Source: Synechococcus sp. SB0662_bin_14 | GTDB taxonomy: Bacteria > Cyanobacteriota > Cyanobacteriia > PCC-6307 > Cyanobiaceae | Direction of reading: 5' to 3' | DNA length: 64,000 bases | NCBI GenBank assembly: GCA_009840445.1 | Contig: VXNS01000082.1 | Location: forward strand, 1-64,000 | Shown: one piece after another, positions 1 through 8,235 of the stretch | Numbering within the stretch: the stretch's first letter is position 1 | Layout of the letters: the number at the start of each line of letters is the position of its first letter | Program-made: the position numbers and the translations under genes | Notes under the pieces: generated by a model | What the model saw: only the letters and a program-made list of their open reading frames with translations | The model's database searches: none | Told to the model about the DNA's origin: nothing

Positions 1-68
1 AGGAAACCTCCTCCACAGATGCTGCCGTGGATCACTCCCTCGGACTTCGCTTCTCCTTCCTCTTCTGA
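1..68 (+). CDS. C-terminal end of a beta-barrel (autotransporter-like) protein, partial
   Basis: The first 68 bases read in frame 3 as the end of a protein finishing DAAVDHSLGLRFSFLF and then TGA. The alternating pattern and terminal Phe are typical of the last strand of an outer-membrane beta-barrel. The same ending recurs at 18547 (SLGLRFSLLF, minus strand) and 14275 (SLGINFSLLF, minus strand), so this is a member of a repeated family. The rest of the gene lies before the window. Its substrate or role cannot be read from this fragment. No gene is seen in 69-125. Confidence 0.6.
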   Translation, partial: ETSSTDAAVDHSLGLRFSFLF

Positions 69-125
69 GGGTTGGCACACCACCCCCATCCGCACCGGCT
101 ATAACAGCCCCATGGGCGGCGCCCC

Positions 126-1919
126 TCAGCCGGCCAGGTTGAAGCTGTGGTGGACCGCCCGCAGGGCGGCTTCCCCATCCTCCTGCGCCACCACACAACT
201 GATGCGGATCTCACTGGTGGCAATCATGGCGATGTTGATGCCCGCATCCGCCAAGGCGCGGAACATGCGGCCAGCGGTACCGGCGGTACAGGGCATGCCC
301 GCCCCCACGGCGCTGACCCGGGCGATGGGTCCCCCCGGAATCAACTCCGCGCCCGGCCATTGCTGGAGCAGGGGAGCAAGGGCCTGGCGGGCCTGCTCCA
401 GGGCCTGGCGGGGCAAGGTGAAGGCCAGGTCTCTGGCGGCGCCCAAGGGGGTTTGGCGGGTGCATTCCGATTGCACGATGGTGTCCAGGCTGATGTTGTC
501 GTCGCTCAGGGCACGGCAGACCGCTGCGGCAGCGCCCGGCCAATCCGGCACCCCGTGGACCGACGCCTGGGCCTGACCACAATCCAGGGCCACGCCCCGC
601 ACGGCCGGGCTGCTGTCTTCGTCTTCACAGGGGATGGCCTCCAGATGCACCTGGGACGGCGTCAACGCAAACCGCTCCCGCAGCAAATCGAGGGCCTGGC
701 CAGCGGCCCTGTCCTCAATTACACAGCTCACCTTCACCTCACTGGTGGCGATCATCCGCAGGCTGATGCCCGCCTGCCCCAGGGTGGCAAACATACTGGC
801 TGCAACACCGGGCCGGGCCGTGATGCCGGCGCCCACCAGGCTCAGCTTGGCCAGTTCGGGATAGGCGGCCACAACGAAGGGTCGAGTCCCCCCCAGACGG
901 CCGCTCAAGGCGCTGACCACAGCATGGGCCCGCTCCAGATCCCGCCGCTCCAGGGTGAAGGCCATGTCGTTGCTGGCACCCTCATGGAGGGATTGCACAA
1001 TCAGGTCCACGTTGATGCCGGCCCCGGACAGCACCTCGGATAACCGGGCCGCCACCCCAGGACGATCCGGCACGTGGGAAAGGGCAACGAGCCCCTGGTG
1101 GCGCACCAACTCCAGTGCATCCACGGGTTTGCCCAATTCAAGCGCCGCGCCTGCCACCCGCTGGCGGCGGTTGCTGGTGAGGCAGGTGCCTGGGTGGTCA
1201 CTCAAACTGGAGCGCACCACCAGGGGCAAACCGTAATTGCGGGCAATTTCCACAGCCCGGGGATGAAGCACCGCCGCCCCAAGGCTGGCCAACTCCAGCA
1301 TCTCGTCACAACTGATGTGCTCCAGCAATTGGGCGCTGGGCACGATGCGGGGATCGGTGGTGAGCACCCCTTCCACGTCGGTGTAAATCTCACAGCACTT
1401 CGCCCCCAGGGCCGCTGCCAAGGCCACAGCGGAGGTGTCCGAGCCACCCCGCCCCAAGGTGGTGATTTCCAGGTTGCCGTTGGCGCTGGTGGCGGTCCCC
1501 TGAAAACCCGCCACCACCACCACGGCGCCCTCTGCCAGACAGGTGCGCACCCGCTCGGTGCGGATGTTCAGAATGCGGGCCCGGCCGTGGGCCGCCTCCG
1601 TGACAATTCCCACCTGCTGCCCCGTCATGGACACTGCTGCCACCCCCAACTCCTGCAGGGCCATGCTGAGCAGGGCAATGCTCACTTGCTCCCCACTGGC
1701 CAGCAGCATGTCCAGTTCCCGTTGCGGGGGATGACGGCTGATGGAGCGCGCCAATCGGGTGAGTTCATCGGTGGTTTTCCCCATGGCGGACACCACCACC
1801 ACCACGTCATCTCCAGCATGGCGTGTCTTGCGAACCCGCTCTGCAACGGCCTTGAGCCGTTCGAGAGAGCCCACGGAACTGCCACCGAATTTTTGCACCA
1901 GGAGCGCCATGGCTGCCAT
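126..1919 (-). CDS. lysC: Aspartate kinase with four ACT domains
   Basis: Phosphorylates L-aspartate in the first step of lysine, threonine and methionine synthesis in the cytoplasm. The 597-residue product opens with the amino-acid-kinase motif KFGGSSVGS and has a kinase domain to about residue 250. It then carries two tandem pairs of ACT regulatory domains (repeats containing ATSEVKVSCVIED and ATSEIRISCVVAQ), the long cyanobacterial form. ACT pairs normally bind lysine or threonine for feedback inhibition. The start could be the ATG at 1919 or the one at 1910 (MALLVQKFGG). It lies just downstream of holA on the same strand, with a 15-bp gap, so co-transcription is likely. Confidence 0.96.
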   Translation of the reverse strand: MAAMALLVQKFGGSSVGSLERLKAVAERVRKTRHAGDDVVVVVSAMGKTTDELTRLARSISRHPPQRELDMLLASGEQVSIALLSMALQELGVAAVSMTGQQVGIVTEAAHGRARILNIRTERVRTCLAEGAVVVVAGFQGTATSANGNLEITTLGRGGSDTSAVALAAALGAKCCEIYTDVEGVLTTDPRIVPSAQLLEHISCDEMLELASLGAAVLHPRAVEIARNYGLPLVVRSSLSDHPGTCLTSNRRQRVAGAALELGKPVDALELVRHQGLVALSHVPDRPGVAARLSEVLSGAGINVDLIVQSLHEGASNDMAFTLERRDLERAHAVVSALSGRLGGTRPFVVAAYPELAKLSLVGAGITARPGVAASMFATLGQAGISLRMIATSEVKVSCVIEDRAAGQALDLLRERFALTPSQVHLEAIPCEDEDSSPAVRGVALDCGQAQASVHGVPDWPGAAAAVCRALSDDNISLDTIVQSECTRQTPLGAARDLAFTLPRQALEQARQALAPLLQQWPGAELIPGGPIARVSAVGAGMPCTAGTAGRMFRALADAGINIAMIATSEIRISCVVAQEDGEAALRAVHHSFNLAG

Positions 1920-1934
1920 CTGTTGATGGGGTGA

Positions 1935-2915
1935 TTATCCGCCCTGGCGCACCTGGGCCAAGGGGAGCAAGTGCTCCCGGAACGCCTGCCGGGGCGCCGT
2001 GCCCTGCTTGAGCGCCCATTCCAATTCCAGCAGGGCCGCCAGGAGTTGTTGCAGCCGCTGGGGCCGGCACCCCCGCACCTGCCGCTGCAACACATAGACT
2101 CGCTTGGGATTCCCGAAACCGGCAGCCTTGGCAATGGCCTGGGCATCCTTCTCCCCTGCCGCAGTCATCAACGCTACCCACAGCCAGCCCCGCACCTGGC
2201 TCACCAGGCTGGCCTGAATGCGCAGGGCGGGTTCGTTGGCCCGGAGCAGCTCATCCAGCAGATGCAGGGCGGTGGGCACCTGGTTGTGGAGCAGGGCCTC
2301 GCCAACCTGCAAGCTGGTCTGGCTGGTGGCGCCCACCAGGGCCGCCACTGCCGCTGCCGTGACGGGTTTGCCGTCGCTGTAGAGGTGGAGCTTCTCCAGT
2401 TCTCCCGCCAAACGGCCACTGTCGCTGCCCACCGCCTCCGCCAGCGCCGCTTCCGCCACAGGCTCCATGGTGAGTCCGGCGGCCTTGGCGGCCCGCTGCA
2501 CCATCTGTCGCTGCCCACGGCTGTCCCACACCGCTGGCCGGGGAAACGCTTGCACCGTGGCCGCTTTCTGGAGAAGCTTTGTGGATTTCAAGCGGCCGTC
2601 CGGCTTGTTGACAGAGGTGAGCAGCAGGTGGCAGTTGGGGGGGATCCGGGGCAGGGTGGCGGTGAGCGCCACCAGCAGCTCCGGCGGGCACCGCTCACAA
2701 AAGGGACTGTTGGCCACGTGAACCAACCGCTCGCCACCGCCAAAGGGGGCCATGCGCACAGTGGTCAACGCCAGAGTTGCTGCATCCTCCTGCCGTCCGT
2801 CCAGCCGTTGCAGGTTGAAGCTTTCCCATGCGGGATCCAGCACCTTTTGAGCCAGGGCTGCTACAGCGTGCTCCAGCGCTGTGGTGTCATCACCCCAGTA
2901 GACATGCACCGGCAT
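1935..2915 (-). CDS. holA: DNA polymerase III delta subunit
   Basis: Clamp-loader delta subunit, which opens the beta sliding clamp during replication. The roughly 326-residue protein matches the HolA family across its length: an N-terminal Rossmann-like region starting MPVHVYWGDDT, a middle AAA+-like domain lacking a Walker A motif, and a C-terminal helical collar domain. The ATG at 2915 is preferred over one five codons upstream (2930). It overlaps the ATG of cobH on the opposite strand, so both genes start within the same CATG. lysC follows on the same strand. Confidence 0.9.
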   Translation of the reverse strand: MPVHVYWGDDTTALEHAVAALAQKVLDPAWESFNLQRLDGRQEDAATLALTTVRMAPFGGGERLVHVANSPFCERCPPELLVALTATLPRIPPNCHLLLTSVNKPDGRLKSTKLLQKAATVQAFPRPAVWDSRGQRQMVQRAAKAAGLTMEPVAEAALAEAVGSDSGRLAGELEKLHLYSDGKPVTAAAVAALVGATSQTSLQVGEALLHNQVPTALHLLDELLRANEPALRIQASLVSQVRGWLWVALMTAAGEKDAQAIAKAAGFGNPKRVYVLQRQVRGCRPQRLQQLLAALLELEWALKQGTAPRQAFREHLLPLAQVRQGG

Positions 2916-3540
2916 GGAACCATCCCCCATCGATCACCCGATTTTGACGGAGAGCCTGGCGCTGATCCGGCAGCGCCTTCCCCCCACCGGGCTCCACGGT
3001 GTGCAACAGGACGTACTGGTGCGGCTGATCCACAGCAGCGGGGATTGGCGCCTGGCTACAGCATTGCGCTGCCCCGCTGCCGCCTGTGGGCAGGCCATGG
3101 CCGCCCTGGCCCGTGGCGCACCCGTTCTTACCGACACCGCCATGGCGGCCGCGGCAGTGACCCCCATGGCCCGGCGCACTTTTGCCAATCCCGTGATCAA
3201 CGGCCTGGGCTGGGCGCCCGAGGCAGCCCCCCCTGGGCAAACCCGCACCGCCCTGGGCCTGGCCGTTGCTGTGCAGCACCACCCCCACAGCGTGGTGGTG
3301 ATCGGCAGCGCCCCCACGGCCCTGCTCCACCTGCTGGCCTTGGGACGGCAAGGCCGGATTGAACCGCCGGTGCTGGTGGTGGGGATGCCGGTGGGCTTTG
3401 TGGGGGTGCGGGAAGCCAAGACGGCGCTGGCCCGTAGCGGCTGGCCCCAGGTGCGCCTGGAAGGGAGCCGGGGTGGGGCCGGCCTGGCGGCAGCGGTGGT
3501 CAATGCCCTGCTGCGCCGGGCTTGGCTGGATTCTCAATAA
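2914..3540 (+). CDS. cobH: Precorrin-8X methylmutase
   Basis: Moves the C-11 methyl group to C-12 to make hydrogenobyrinic/cobyrinic acid in B12 synthesis. The 208-residue protein has the CbiC/CobH features: the N-terminal helix DHPILTESLALI, the core segment VLTDTAMAAAAV with the family's D-(S/T) motif, the NPVINGLGWAPEA-like loop, and the C-terminal GMPVGFVGVREAK motif with the conserved Gly-Phe-Val. Its ATG at 2914 overlaps the opposite ATG of holA. cobK at 58878 belongs to the same pathway. This is the last recognisable core gene before the accessory island. Confidence 0.93.
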   Translation: MEPSPIDHPILTESLALIRQRLPPTGLHGVQQDVLVRLIHSSGDWRLATALRCPAAACGQAMAALARGAPVLTDTAMAAAAVTPMARRTFANPVINGLGWAPEAAPPGQTRTALGLAVAVQHHPHSVVVIGSAPTALLHLLALGRQGRIEPPVLVVGMPVGFVGVREAKTALARSGWPQVRLEGSRGGAGLAAAVVNALLRRAWLDSQ

Positions 3541-3595
3541 GGCGTTGATCGTTGAGTTAAAATCATGCCCGTTAGATGGAGTCAACAAAGGCACC

Positions 3596-4659
3596 ATGGG
3601 AATTTTGCAGTGTGGCTCCCGTTTCGCGGGAAACGTGTTCCTATTTGCAGCGCTTGTATTCGCCATCCCCTTTGCAGCGCAAGCTGATCCGGCCGGATAT
3701 AAAACCTTCTCAAGGTTCGCGCCCCACCACGGACAGGATGTGGAGGGAGGAATTTGGTATCCAGCGTTCGGATCAGGCCGTGAGACGACGATCTCTGAAA
3801 ACGCGGCATTCTACGGCGTGACCGTCTCCGAAGACGCCCCGATGGCCGATGGTGGCCATCCGCTGGTGCTGCTGAGTCATGGTCTCGGTGGCCATTTCTA
3901 CTCACTTGCATGGCTGGCCGCTGGTCTTGCCGAGCGTGGAGCCATCGTGATTGCCGTCAACCATCCCAACTCTACACTTTTGGAGATTTTGACATTGAGA
4001 CAGCGCTTGATCACTGGACACGGGTTCAGGATCTGAGCCTCGTGCTCGACAGAGCCTTTGACGACCCGGACATCGCCCCCCATGTGGACCCGGACCGCAT
4101 CATGGCAGCCGGTTTCTCCTACGGCGGCTGGACAGCACTCTCGGCGGGAGGACTGCGTGGTGATCTTGGTGGCTTTGCGATCTACTGCAAGTTGGCTTTG
4201 CGACCCGACAATCAGGCCATTTCCACCTTTTGTCAGGATCTTGCCCGGGCAAAGGTCGATATTCCTGCGCTTTCGGCAGAGGCATGGGCTGCATCCTACG
4301 CAGACCACAGGATCACCCATGTTGCAGCCATCGATCCAGGCCTGACCTGGGGGCTGGATGCGACCCATACCACCGACCTGGTCAGTCACGTGACCCTTGT
4401 CGGACTGGGAAAAGACAGCGACCGGCTTATGGCAGCCGACTTTGACGCCAGTGGTTTTGCGGCGTTATTGCCTGATGCGGACATCTTGCACCTCTCGCCA
4501 GCATTTCATTTCTCCGCCTTGCCACTCTGCAAGCCCAATGCGGCGGTGATCCTGGAAGAAGAAGGGGACGATCCAGTCTGTACTGATCCTGTCGGCACTG
4601 ACCGCGCCGCCCTGCACTCGGTGATTGTCGACAAGCTGGCTACCGACCTGGCTCTCTGA
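3596..4659 (+). pseudogene. Secreted alpha/beta hydrolase (dienelactone hydrolase/PAF-acetylhydrolase type), frameshifted
   Basis: The first frame (ATG 3596) gives a signal peptide ending FAAQA, then a hydrolase N-terminus with the oxyanion motif LLSHGLGGHFYS. After AVNHPNST it leaves frame. The second frame resumes at about 3972 with TFGDFDIETALDHW, carries the nucleophile elbow GFSYGG, and runs to TGA at 4659. Both halves fit one protein of about 350 residues, so a single net frameshift lies at about 3971-3984, beside a short T run. Catalytic Ser, Asp and His would be split across the frames. The type resembles alphaproteobacterial periplasmic hydrolases, suggesting transfer. It may be truly dead or a sequence error. 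Confidence 0.8.
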
Positions 4660-4684
4660 CACCCAACAGTGCCGATCCCCAGCC

Positions 4685-4732
4685 ATGAAGCGATTGGGTG
4701 CGTCTAATCGCCTCACCCTGTGAAGCGATTAG
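4685..4732. promoter_or_regulatory. Palindromic operator-like site before the Fic gene
   Basis: CTAATCGCCTCAC (4704-4716) and GTGAAGCGATTAG (4720-4732) are inverted repeats of 13 bases with one mismatch and a 3-base spacer. A further direct half-site ATGAAGCGATTGG lies at 4685-4697. The palindrome ends 9 bases before the Fic ATG at 4742, so a bound protein would block initiation, or an RNA hairpin would cover the ribosome site. The Fic protein itself ends in a winged helix-turn-helix, making it a plausible autoregulator. That regulation is inference. Confidence 0.6.
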
Positions 4733-4741
4733 CATCACACC

Positions 4742-5902
4742 ATGGACAGCGCACCCAGCGGCAGTTGGATTTGGGAGCAGCCCCAGTGGCCACGGTTTCG
4801 CTGGGAGCACCAGCAATTGCACCCTGGACTGACAGCAGCAAATCAGGCCCGGCAACACCTGCTGGCCAAGCTGGAGGCTCTGGATCCATCCCTTCAACAG
4901 GAGGCTGCCGCTTCCCTGCTGAGCCGCGAGGGTCTGAACACCACCGCCATTGAAGGGGAAACGCTAGATCCCGCCATGGTGCGCTCCTCCCTGGCCCGCC
5001 GTTTGCAGCTCCCTCTGCAGTCTGGCCAGCCTCAGCCCTCAGCCCAGGTGGAAGGCCTGGTGGACTTGCTCATGGCCGCTACTACCCAGCTCTCAGCGCC
5101 CCTCACCGTAGAACGGCTCAACGGCTGGCATCGGCAACTGTTTCAAGGCGGCGCCTCCAGCCTGCGCTCTGTTCCCGTTGGCGTGTTGCGTAGTGGGTCC
5201 GTGCCAATGCAGGTGGTGTCTGGCGCCATCGGCCGGGAGCGGGTTCACTTTGAAGCACCACCAAGCTGTGGACTGCCCGGGATGCTGGCGGTGTTTCTCC
5301 ACTGGTTCAACACCCCACCGCAAGATCTCCATCCCCTGCTGCGCTCCGGGGTGACCCACCTGTGGTTTGTCACCCTTCACCCCTACGAAGACGGCAATGG
5401 CCGCCTGGGCCGGGCATTAACGGAACGGGTGCTGGCGCAAGCCAGCCTGGCGGAGGTCAACACCTCCCCCCTGGTGATTCATGCGCTCGGTCTGTCCAGC
5501 CAACTCTTGCGCCAACGACAGGCTTATTACCAGATGTTGGAGGCCGCCCAGCGAGGCAACCTGGACATTACCCCTTGGCTGGGCTGGTTCCTGGAGCAGG
5601 TGAGGGCTGCCGCCGTGGCCAATGTGGCTGTTGTGGAAGCTGTCAAAGCCAAAGCCCTGTTCTGGTGGATCCACCGCACCAACGACTTCAATCCACGGCA
5701 ACGGAAGCTGCTGAACCGCCTCTGGGATGCTGAGCCCGAAGGATTTCAGGGGGATCTCACCATACGTAAGGCCGTTGGCCTCACCCGCGTGAGCCGAGCC
5801 ACCGCTTATCGGGATTTGAGTGACTTGGTGAAGAAGGGAGCCTTGGTTCCCTGTGGACGGGGGCGGAGCGGGGCTTATCGGTTGGTGTTGCGGCAGGGGT
5901 GA
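4742..5902 (+). CDS. Fic family protein (class II) with C-terminal winged HTH
   Basis: Fic enzymes transfer AMP or other nucleotides to protein hydroxyls. The 386-residue product has a DUF4172-like N-terminal region and a Fic core with the complete motif HPYEDGNGRLGR at about residues 210-222; the catalytic His is present. An inhibitory-helix motif TTAIEGE near residue 66 matches (S/T)xxxE(G/N), so it is a class II, self-inhibited Fic. The last 60 residues (IRKAVGLTRVSRATAYRDL) form a winged HTH. The target is unknown; many such proteins act in toxin-antitoxin-like or stress circuits. No antitoxin partner is seen, consistent with built-in inhibition. It follows a palindromic site and sits in an accessory island. 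Confidence 0.9.
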   Translation: MDSAPSGSWIWEQPQWPRFRWEHQQLHPGLTAANQARQHLLAKLEALDPSLQQEAAASLLSREGLNTTAIEGETLDPAMVRSSLARRLQLPLQSGQPQPSAQVEGLVDLLMAATTQLSAPLTVERLNGWHRQLFQGGASSLRSVPVGVLRSGSVPMQVVSGAIGRERVHFEAPPSCGLPGMLAVFLHWFNTPPQDLHPLLRSGVTHLWFVTLHPYEDGNGRLGRALTERVLAQASLAEVNTSPLVIHALGLSSQLLRQRQAYYQMLEAAQRGNLDITPWLGWFLEQVRAAAVANVAVVEAVKAKALFWWIHRTNDFNPRQRKLLNRLWDAEPEGFQGDLTIRKAVGLTRVSRATAYRDLSDLVKKGALVPCGRGRSGAYRLVLRQG

Positions 5903-6041
5903 TGGGGATGATCCAGTCTGCAACAGCCTTGACGGCGCCGACCGCGTCACAGAGAATCAAGGTTATCCCTGTTCCCTGAAGCGTAGTCCCCTCTGTTAGA
6001 GCCTATTATTCCTCTTCAGTTGAACGTGGTAAAGTTCCTCA

Positions 6042-6653
6042 ATGGACAGAATTTTCCTCTATTGGGACAACTCGAATATCTTTATCAGTGCTCAGGACTT
6101 GGCCGCAGAGCGGGAAGGTTGGGGCGCCCGTAGCCGGGTCCGCATCCATTTCCCCACCATGATCCGGCTGGCTCGCCGGCAACGGCCCATCGGGCGCGCT
6201 CTGGCGGTGGGGTCGGTTCCGCCACAGTTGCGGAGCGTCTGGAACGAACTTGAGGCTGAGGGGATTGAGGTGCAACTCTTTGAGCGGGGCAAGCTGGGGG
6301 GGCAAGAGCAGGAGGTGGATCAGGCGCTGCAGACCGCCATGCTGCGTGATGCCCTGGACAACAACGGCGACCCTGGCACGGCAGTGCTTCTCAGTGGCGA
6401 CGGGGCTGGTTTTGACGATGGCTGCGGGTTTCATGCTGACCTGGAGCGGATGCACAGGAAGGGATGGCGAATTGAAATTCTGGCCTGGCGTCACAGTTGC
6501 AATCACCGCATGAGGAAGTGGGCTGAGGAGAAGGGCCGCTTCATTGCTCTGGACGATTTTTATTCTTGTGTGACCTATTTAGAGGAGCCCCAACCTGGCC
6601 AACCCTGGGCAGAGCCCCGAGCGCCGCAGCCGTTGCCTGCTCTGGAGTTCTGA
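6042..6653 (+). CDS. NYN domain (PIN-like) ribonuclease-type protein
   Basis: The 203-residue product starts MDRIFLYWDNSNIFISAQDL, the typical N-terminus of the LabA/NYN family, with the first acidic metal ligand in YWDNSN. Further acidic residues occur in QEVDQALQTAMLRDAL and LLSGDGAGFD, so the predicted active site of this PIN-like nuclease fold is intact. NYN proteins generally cleave or bind RNA; the substrate here is unknown. No signal peptide or membrane segment is present. It lies between the Fic gene and a decayed DUF2306 gene. Some NYN nucleases act in defence or RNA decay, but the sequence does not decide between these. Confidence 0.82.
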   Translation: MDRIFLYWDNSNIFISAQDLAAEREGWGARSRVRIHFPTMIRLARRQRPIGRALAVGSVPPQLRSVWNELEAEGIEVQLFERGKLGGQEQEVDQALQTAMLRDALDNNGDPGTAVLLSGDGAGFDDGCGFHADLERMHRKGWRIEILAWRHSCNHRMRKWAEEKGRFIALDDFYSCVTYLEEPQPGQPWAEPRAPQPLPALEF

Positions 6654-6665
6654 TCCGCACCCACG

Positions 6666-7030
6666 TCAGTACCCCAGGACCCGGCCAGAAAACGGGCCGG
6701 CGCCAGGGCTGCCGTTCCTGCTGCGATGGCGCCAACCATGACCCCCTTCATCGAATTGGCATGGCCTCGTATGTTGCCCTTCCGAATGTCTACTATGCCC
6801 CAGCCCATAGAGATCAAGGTCCAGAGGGCAAGGCCATGGAGCCAACTCCATCCCCCTGGGGGTGAACGCGGTGAATCAGGAAGGAAGACAGGGTGGCACA
6901 CAGCATCAGCCCCATCCATACCCGACCCATCAACTGGTGCAACTGTGTGCCCTTCGCCAGCAGCAGGCTCACCAGGCCTAGCCCGATTGCCGTCAAGGCT
7001 TGTGGTGAGGTGGAACCAGATGATGGCCAT
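6666..7030 (-). pseudogene. DUF2306 membrane protein, multiply frameshifted
   Basis: Pieces of one small membrane protein are spread over frames. MAIIWFHLTT begins at 7030. ALTAIGLGLVSLLL...KGTQLHQLMGRVWMGLML continues in a second frame from about 7000 to 6860. WLHGLALWTLISMGWG...GNIRGH returns to the first frame. The order and motifs (KGT.LH...GR.W, the conserved His, R.G.IR.H) match DUF2306. Shifts lie at about 6996-7004 and 6852-6862 (C5/G5 runs). A third, at about 6685, would restore the short ending GRVLGY. Function of the family is unknown. It converges on the NYN gene with a 12-bp gap. Confidence 0.72.
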
Positions 7031-7116
7031 GGAGACCTGAAAAGACCAAGCAAGGGAAGTGTAAGAGGTTGCTGCGGGCGTCAGGCTAAAGTGTTGATCG
7101 TTGGGTCGTTAGTTCT

Positions 7117-8235
7117 ATGGCGTGGGCATTCCGCAGGAGAATCAAGGTCATCCCTGGCGTCACCATCAACCTCAGCAAGAGCGGCATCAGCACCAGCGTT
7201 GGGGTCAGAGGCGCATCCCTGACTTTCAAGTCGGATGGGGTCTATCGGAACTTGGGTCTCCCAGGCACAGGCATCTACAGCAGGGAGAAGGTTGGTGCAT
7301 ACGGGAGGCAAGGGGCGGGCAAGGCAACGGCCGCCCCAACGCTAGAGCCTGCTCAGGCGTCACCCGACTATTCCTTCAGGAGTGCAGACCCTGTCCAGGT
7401 CACCAGTGAAAGTCTACTGGGTCTCCAGCGGGCAGTGATCGACGCCAGGAAACAGAGGCAGGAGTTGGTGAAGGACGCTGCCTCCATCCAGCAGTCACTG
7501 GCCTCCCTGAACTGGGTTGCCCTGCTCTGCAAGATCTGCCTGATCTACTTCCTTGTCGCCCTCATCAGGAAGAGATTTCAGTCAGGCATCAAAGCAAGAG
7601 GGGAGGCGCTTCAAGAGGTTGAGCAAGCCATCGAGAACTCATCAGTCAGTCTTGCTATCGCCATGGACGATGACTGTCGTGCTGCCTTCAGGGCAGTTCA
7701 GAGCACTTTTGACAGATTGTCCAATTGCCAGTTCATATGGGACCTCACCTCTGCCAGCAACGTGGATCAGGTACGGTCCAGATCTGCAACATCCATCAGT
7801 TTTGACAGGTCTCTCACCAAGTGCCAACGCAAGGCGCTGTCTGGCATCACGTCTCCTGAGCTGCCCCTCGTCTTTCTGAATCGCAATGGGGCAGACATTT
7901 ACATCTACCCGGGGTTTTTCGTCATGGACGACTCCCTGGCAAGGCTGGGGATCCTGGATATGAAGGAACTGGAAGTGGATTACACACCCAATCGCTTCAT
8001 CGAGAAAGAGGCCATCCCCCAGGACAGCAAGAGGGTTGGCCAGGTGTGGGAAAAGTCCAATAAGGACGGCAGCAGGGATAGGCGTTACTCGGAGAATCGG
8101 CAGTGGCTCGTCATGGAGTATGGAGAAGTCACCTTCAGATCTGGATCAGGTATCCATGAGAAATACCTGTTCAGCGATGCCGAGGCAGCAGAAAGCTTTG
8201 TCGATTTGCTTGTGAAATTTAAGAATCTGATTTAA
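7117..8235 (+). CDS. DUF4236 domain protein
   Basis: The 372-residue product begins MAWAFRRRIKVIPGVTINLS, followed by SKSGISTSVGVRGASLTF and GLPGTGIYSREK, the diagnostic DUF4236 N-terminal domain (residues 1-60). A hydrophobic stretch at about residues 130-150 (WVALLCKICLIYFLVALI) may be a membrane segment, preceded by a short coiled-coil-like region. The C-terminal 200 residues are unrecognised but contain ordered, non-repetitive sequence. Function of DUF4236 proteins is unknown; they are often accessory. Its last 17 bases overlap the end of the K+ channel gene on the other strand. Confidence 0.8.
   Translation: MAWAFRRRIKVIPGVTINLSKSGISTSVGVRGASLTFKSDGVYRNLGLPGTGIYSREKVGAYGRQGAGKATAAPTLEPAQASPDYSFRSADPVQVTSESLLGLQRAVIDARKQRQELVKDAASIQQSLASLNWVALLCKICLIYFLVALIRKRFQSGIKARGEALQEVEQAIENSSVSLAIAMDDDCRAAFRAVQSTFDRLSNCQFIWDLTSASNVDQVRSRSATSISFDRSLTKCQRKALSGITSPELPLVFLNRNGADIYIYPGFFVMDDSLARLGILDMKELEVDYTPNRFIEKEAIPQDSKRVGQVWEKSNKDGSRDRRYSENRQWLVMEYGEVTFRSGSGIHEKYLFSDAEAAESFVDLLVKFKNLI

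Noticed and set aside
3543-7103. Identical GTTGATCGTTG at 3543-3553 and 7093-7103 upstream of two island genes
   Set aside because: An 11-base match is expected many times by chance in 64 kb, and the flanks do not extend the similarity.
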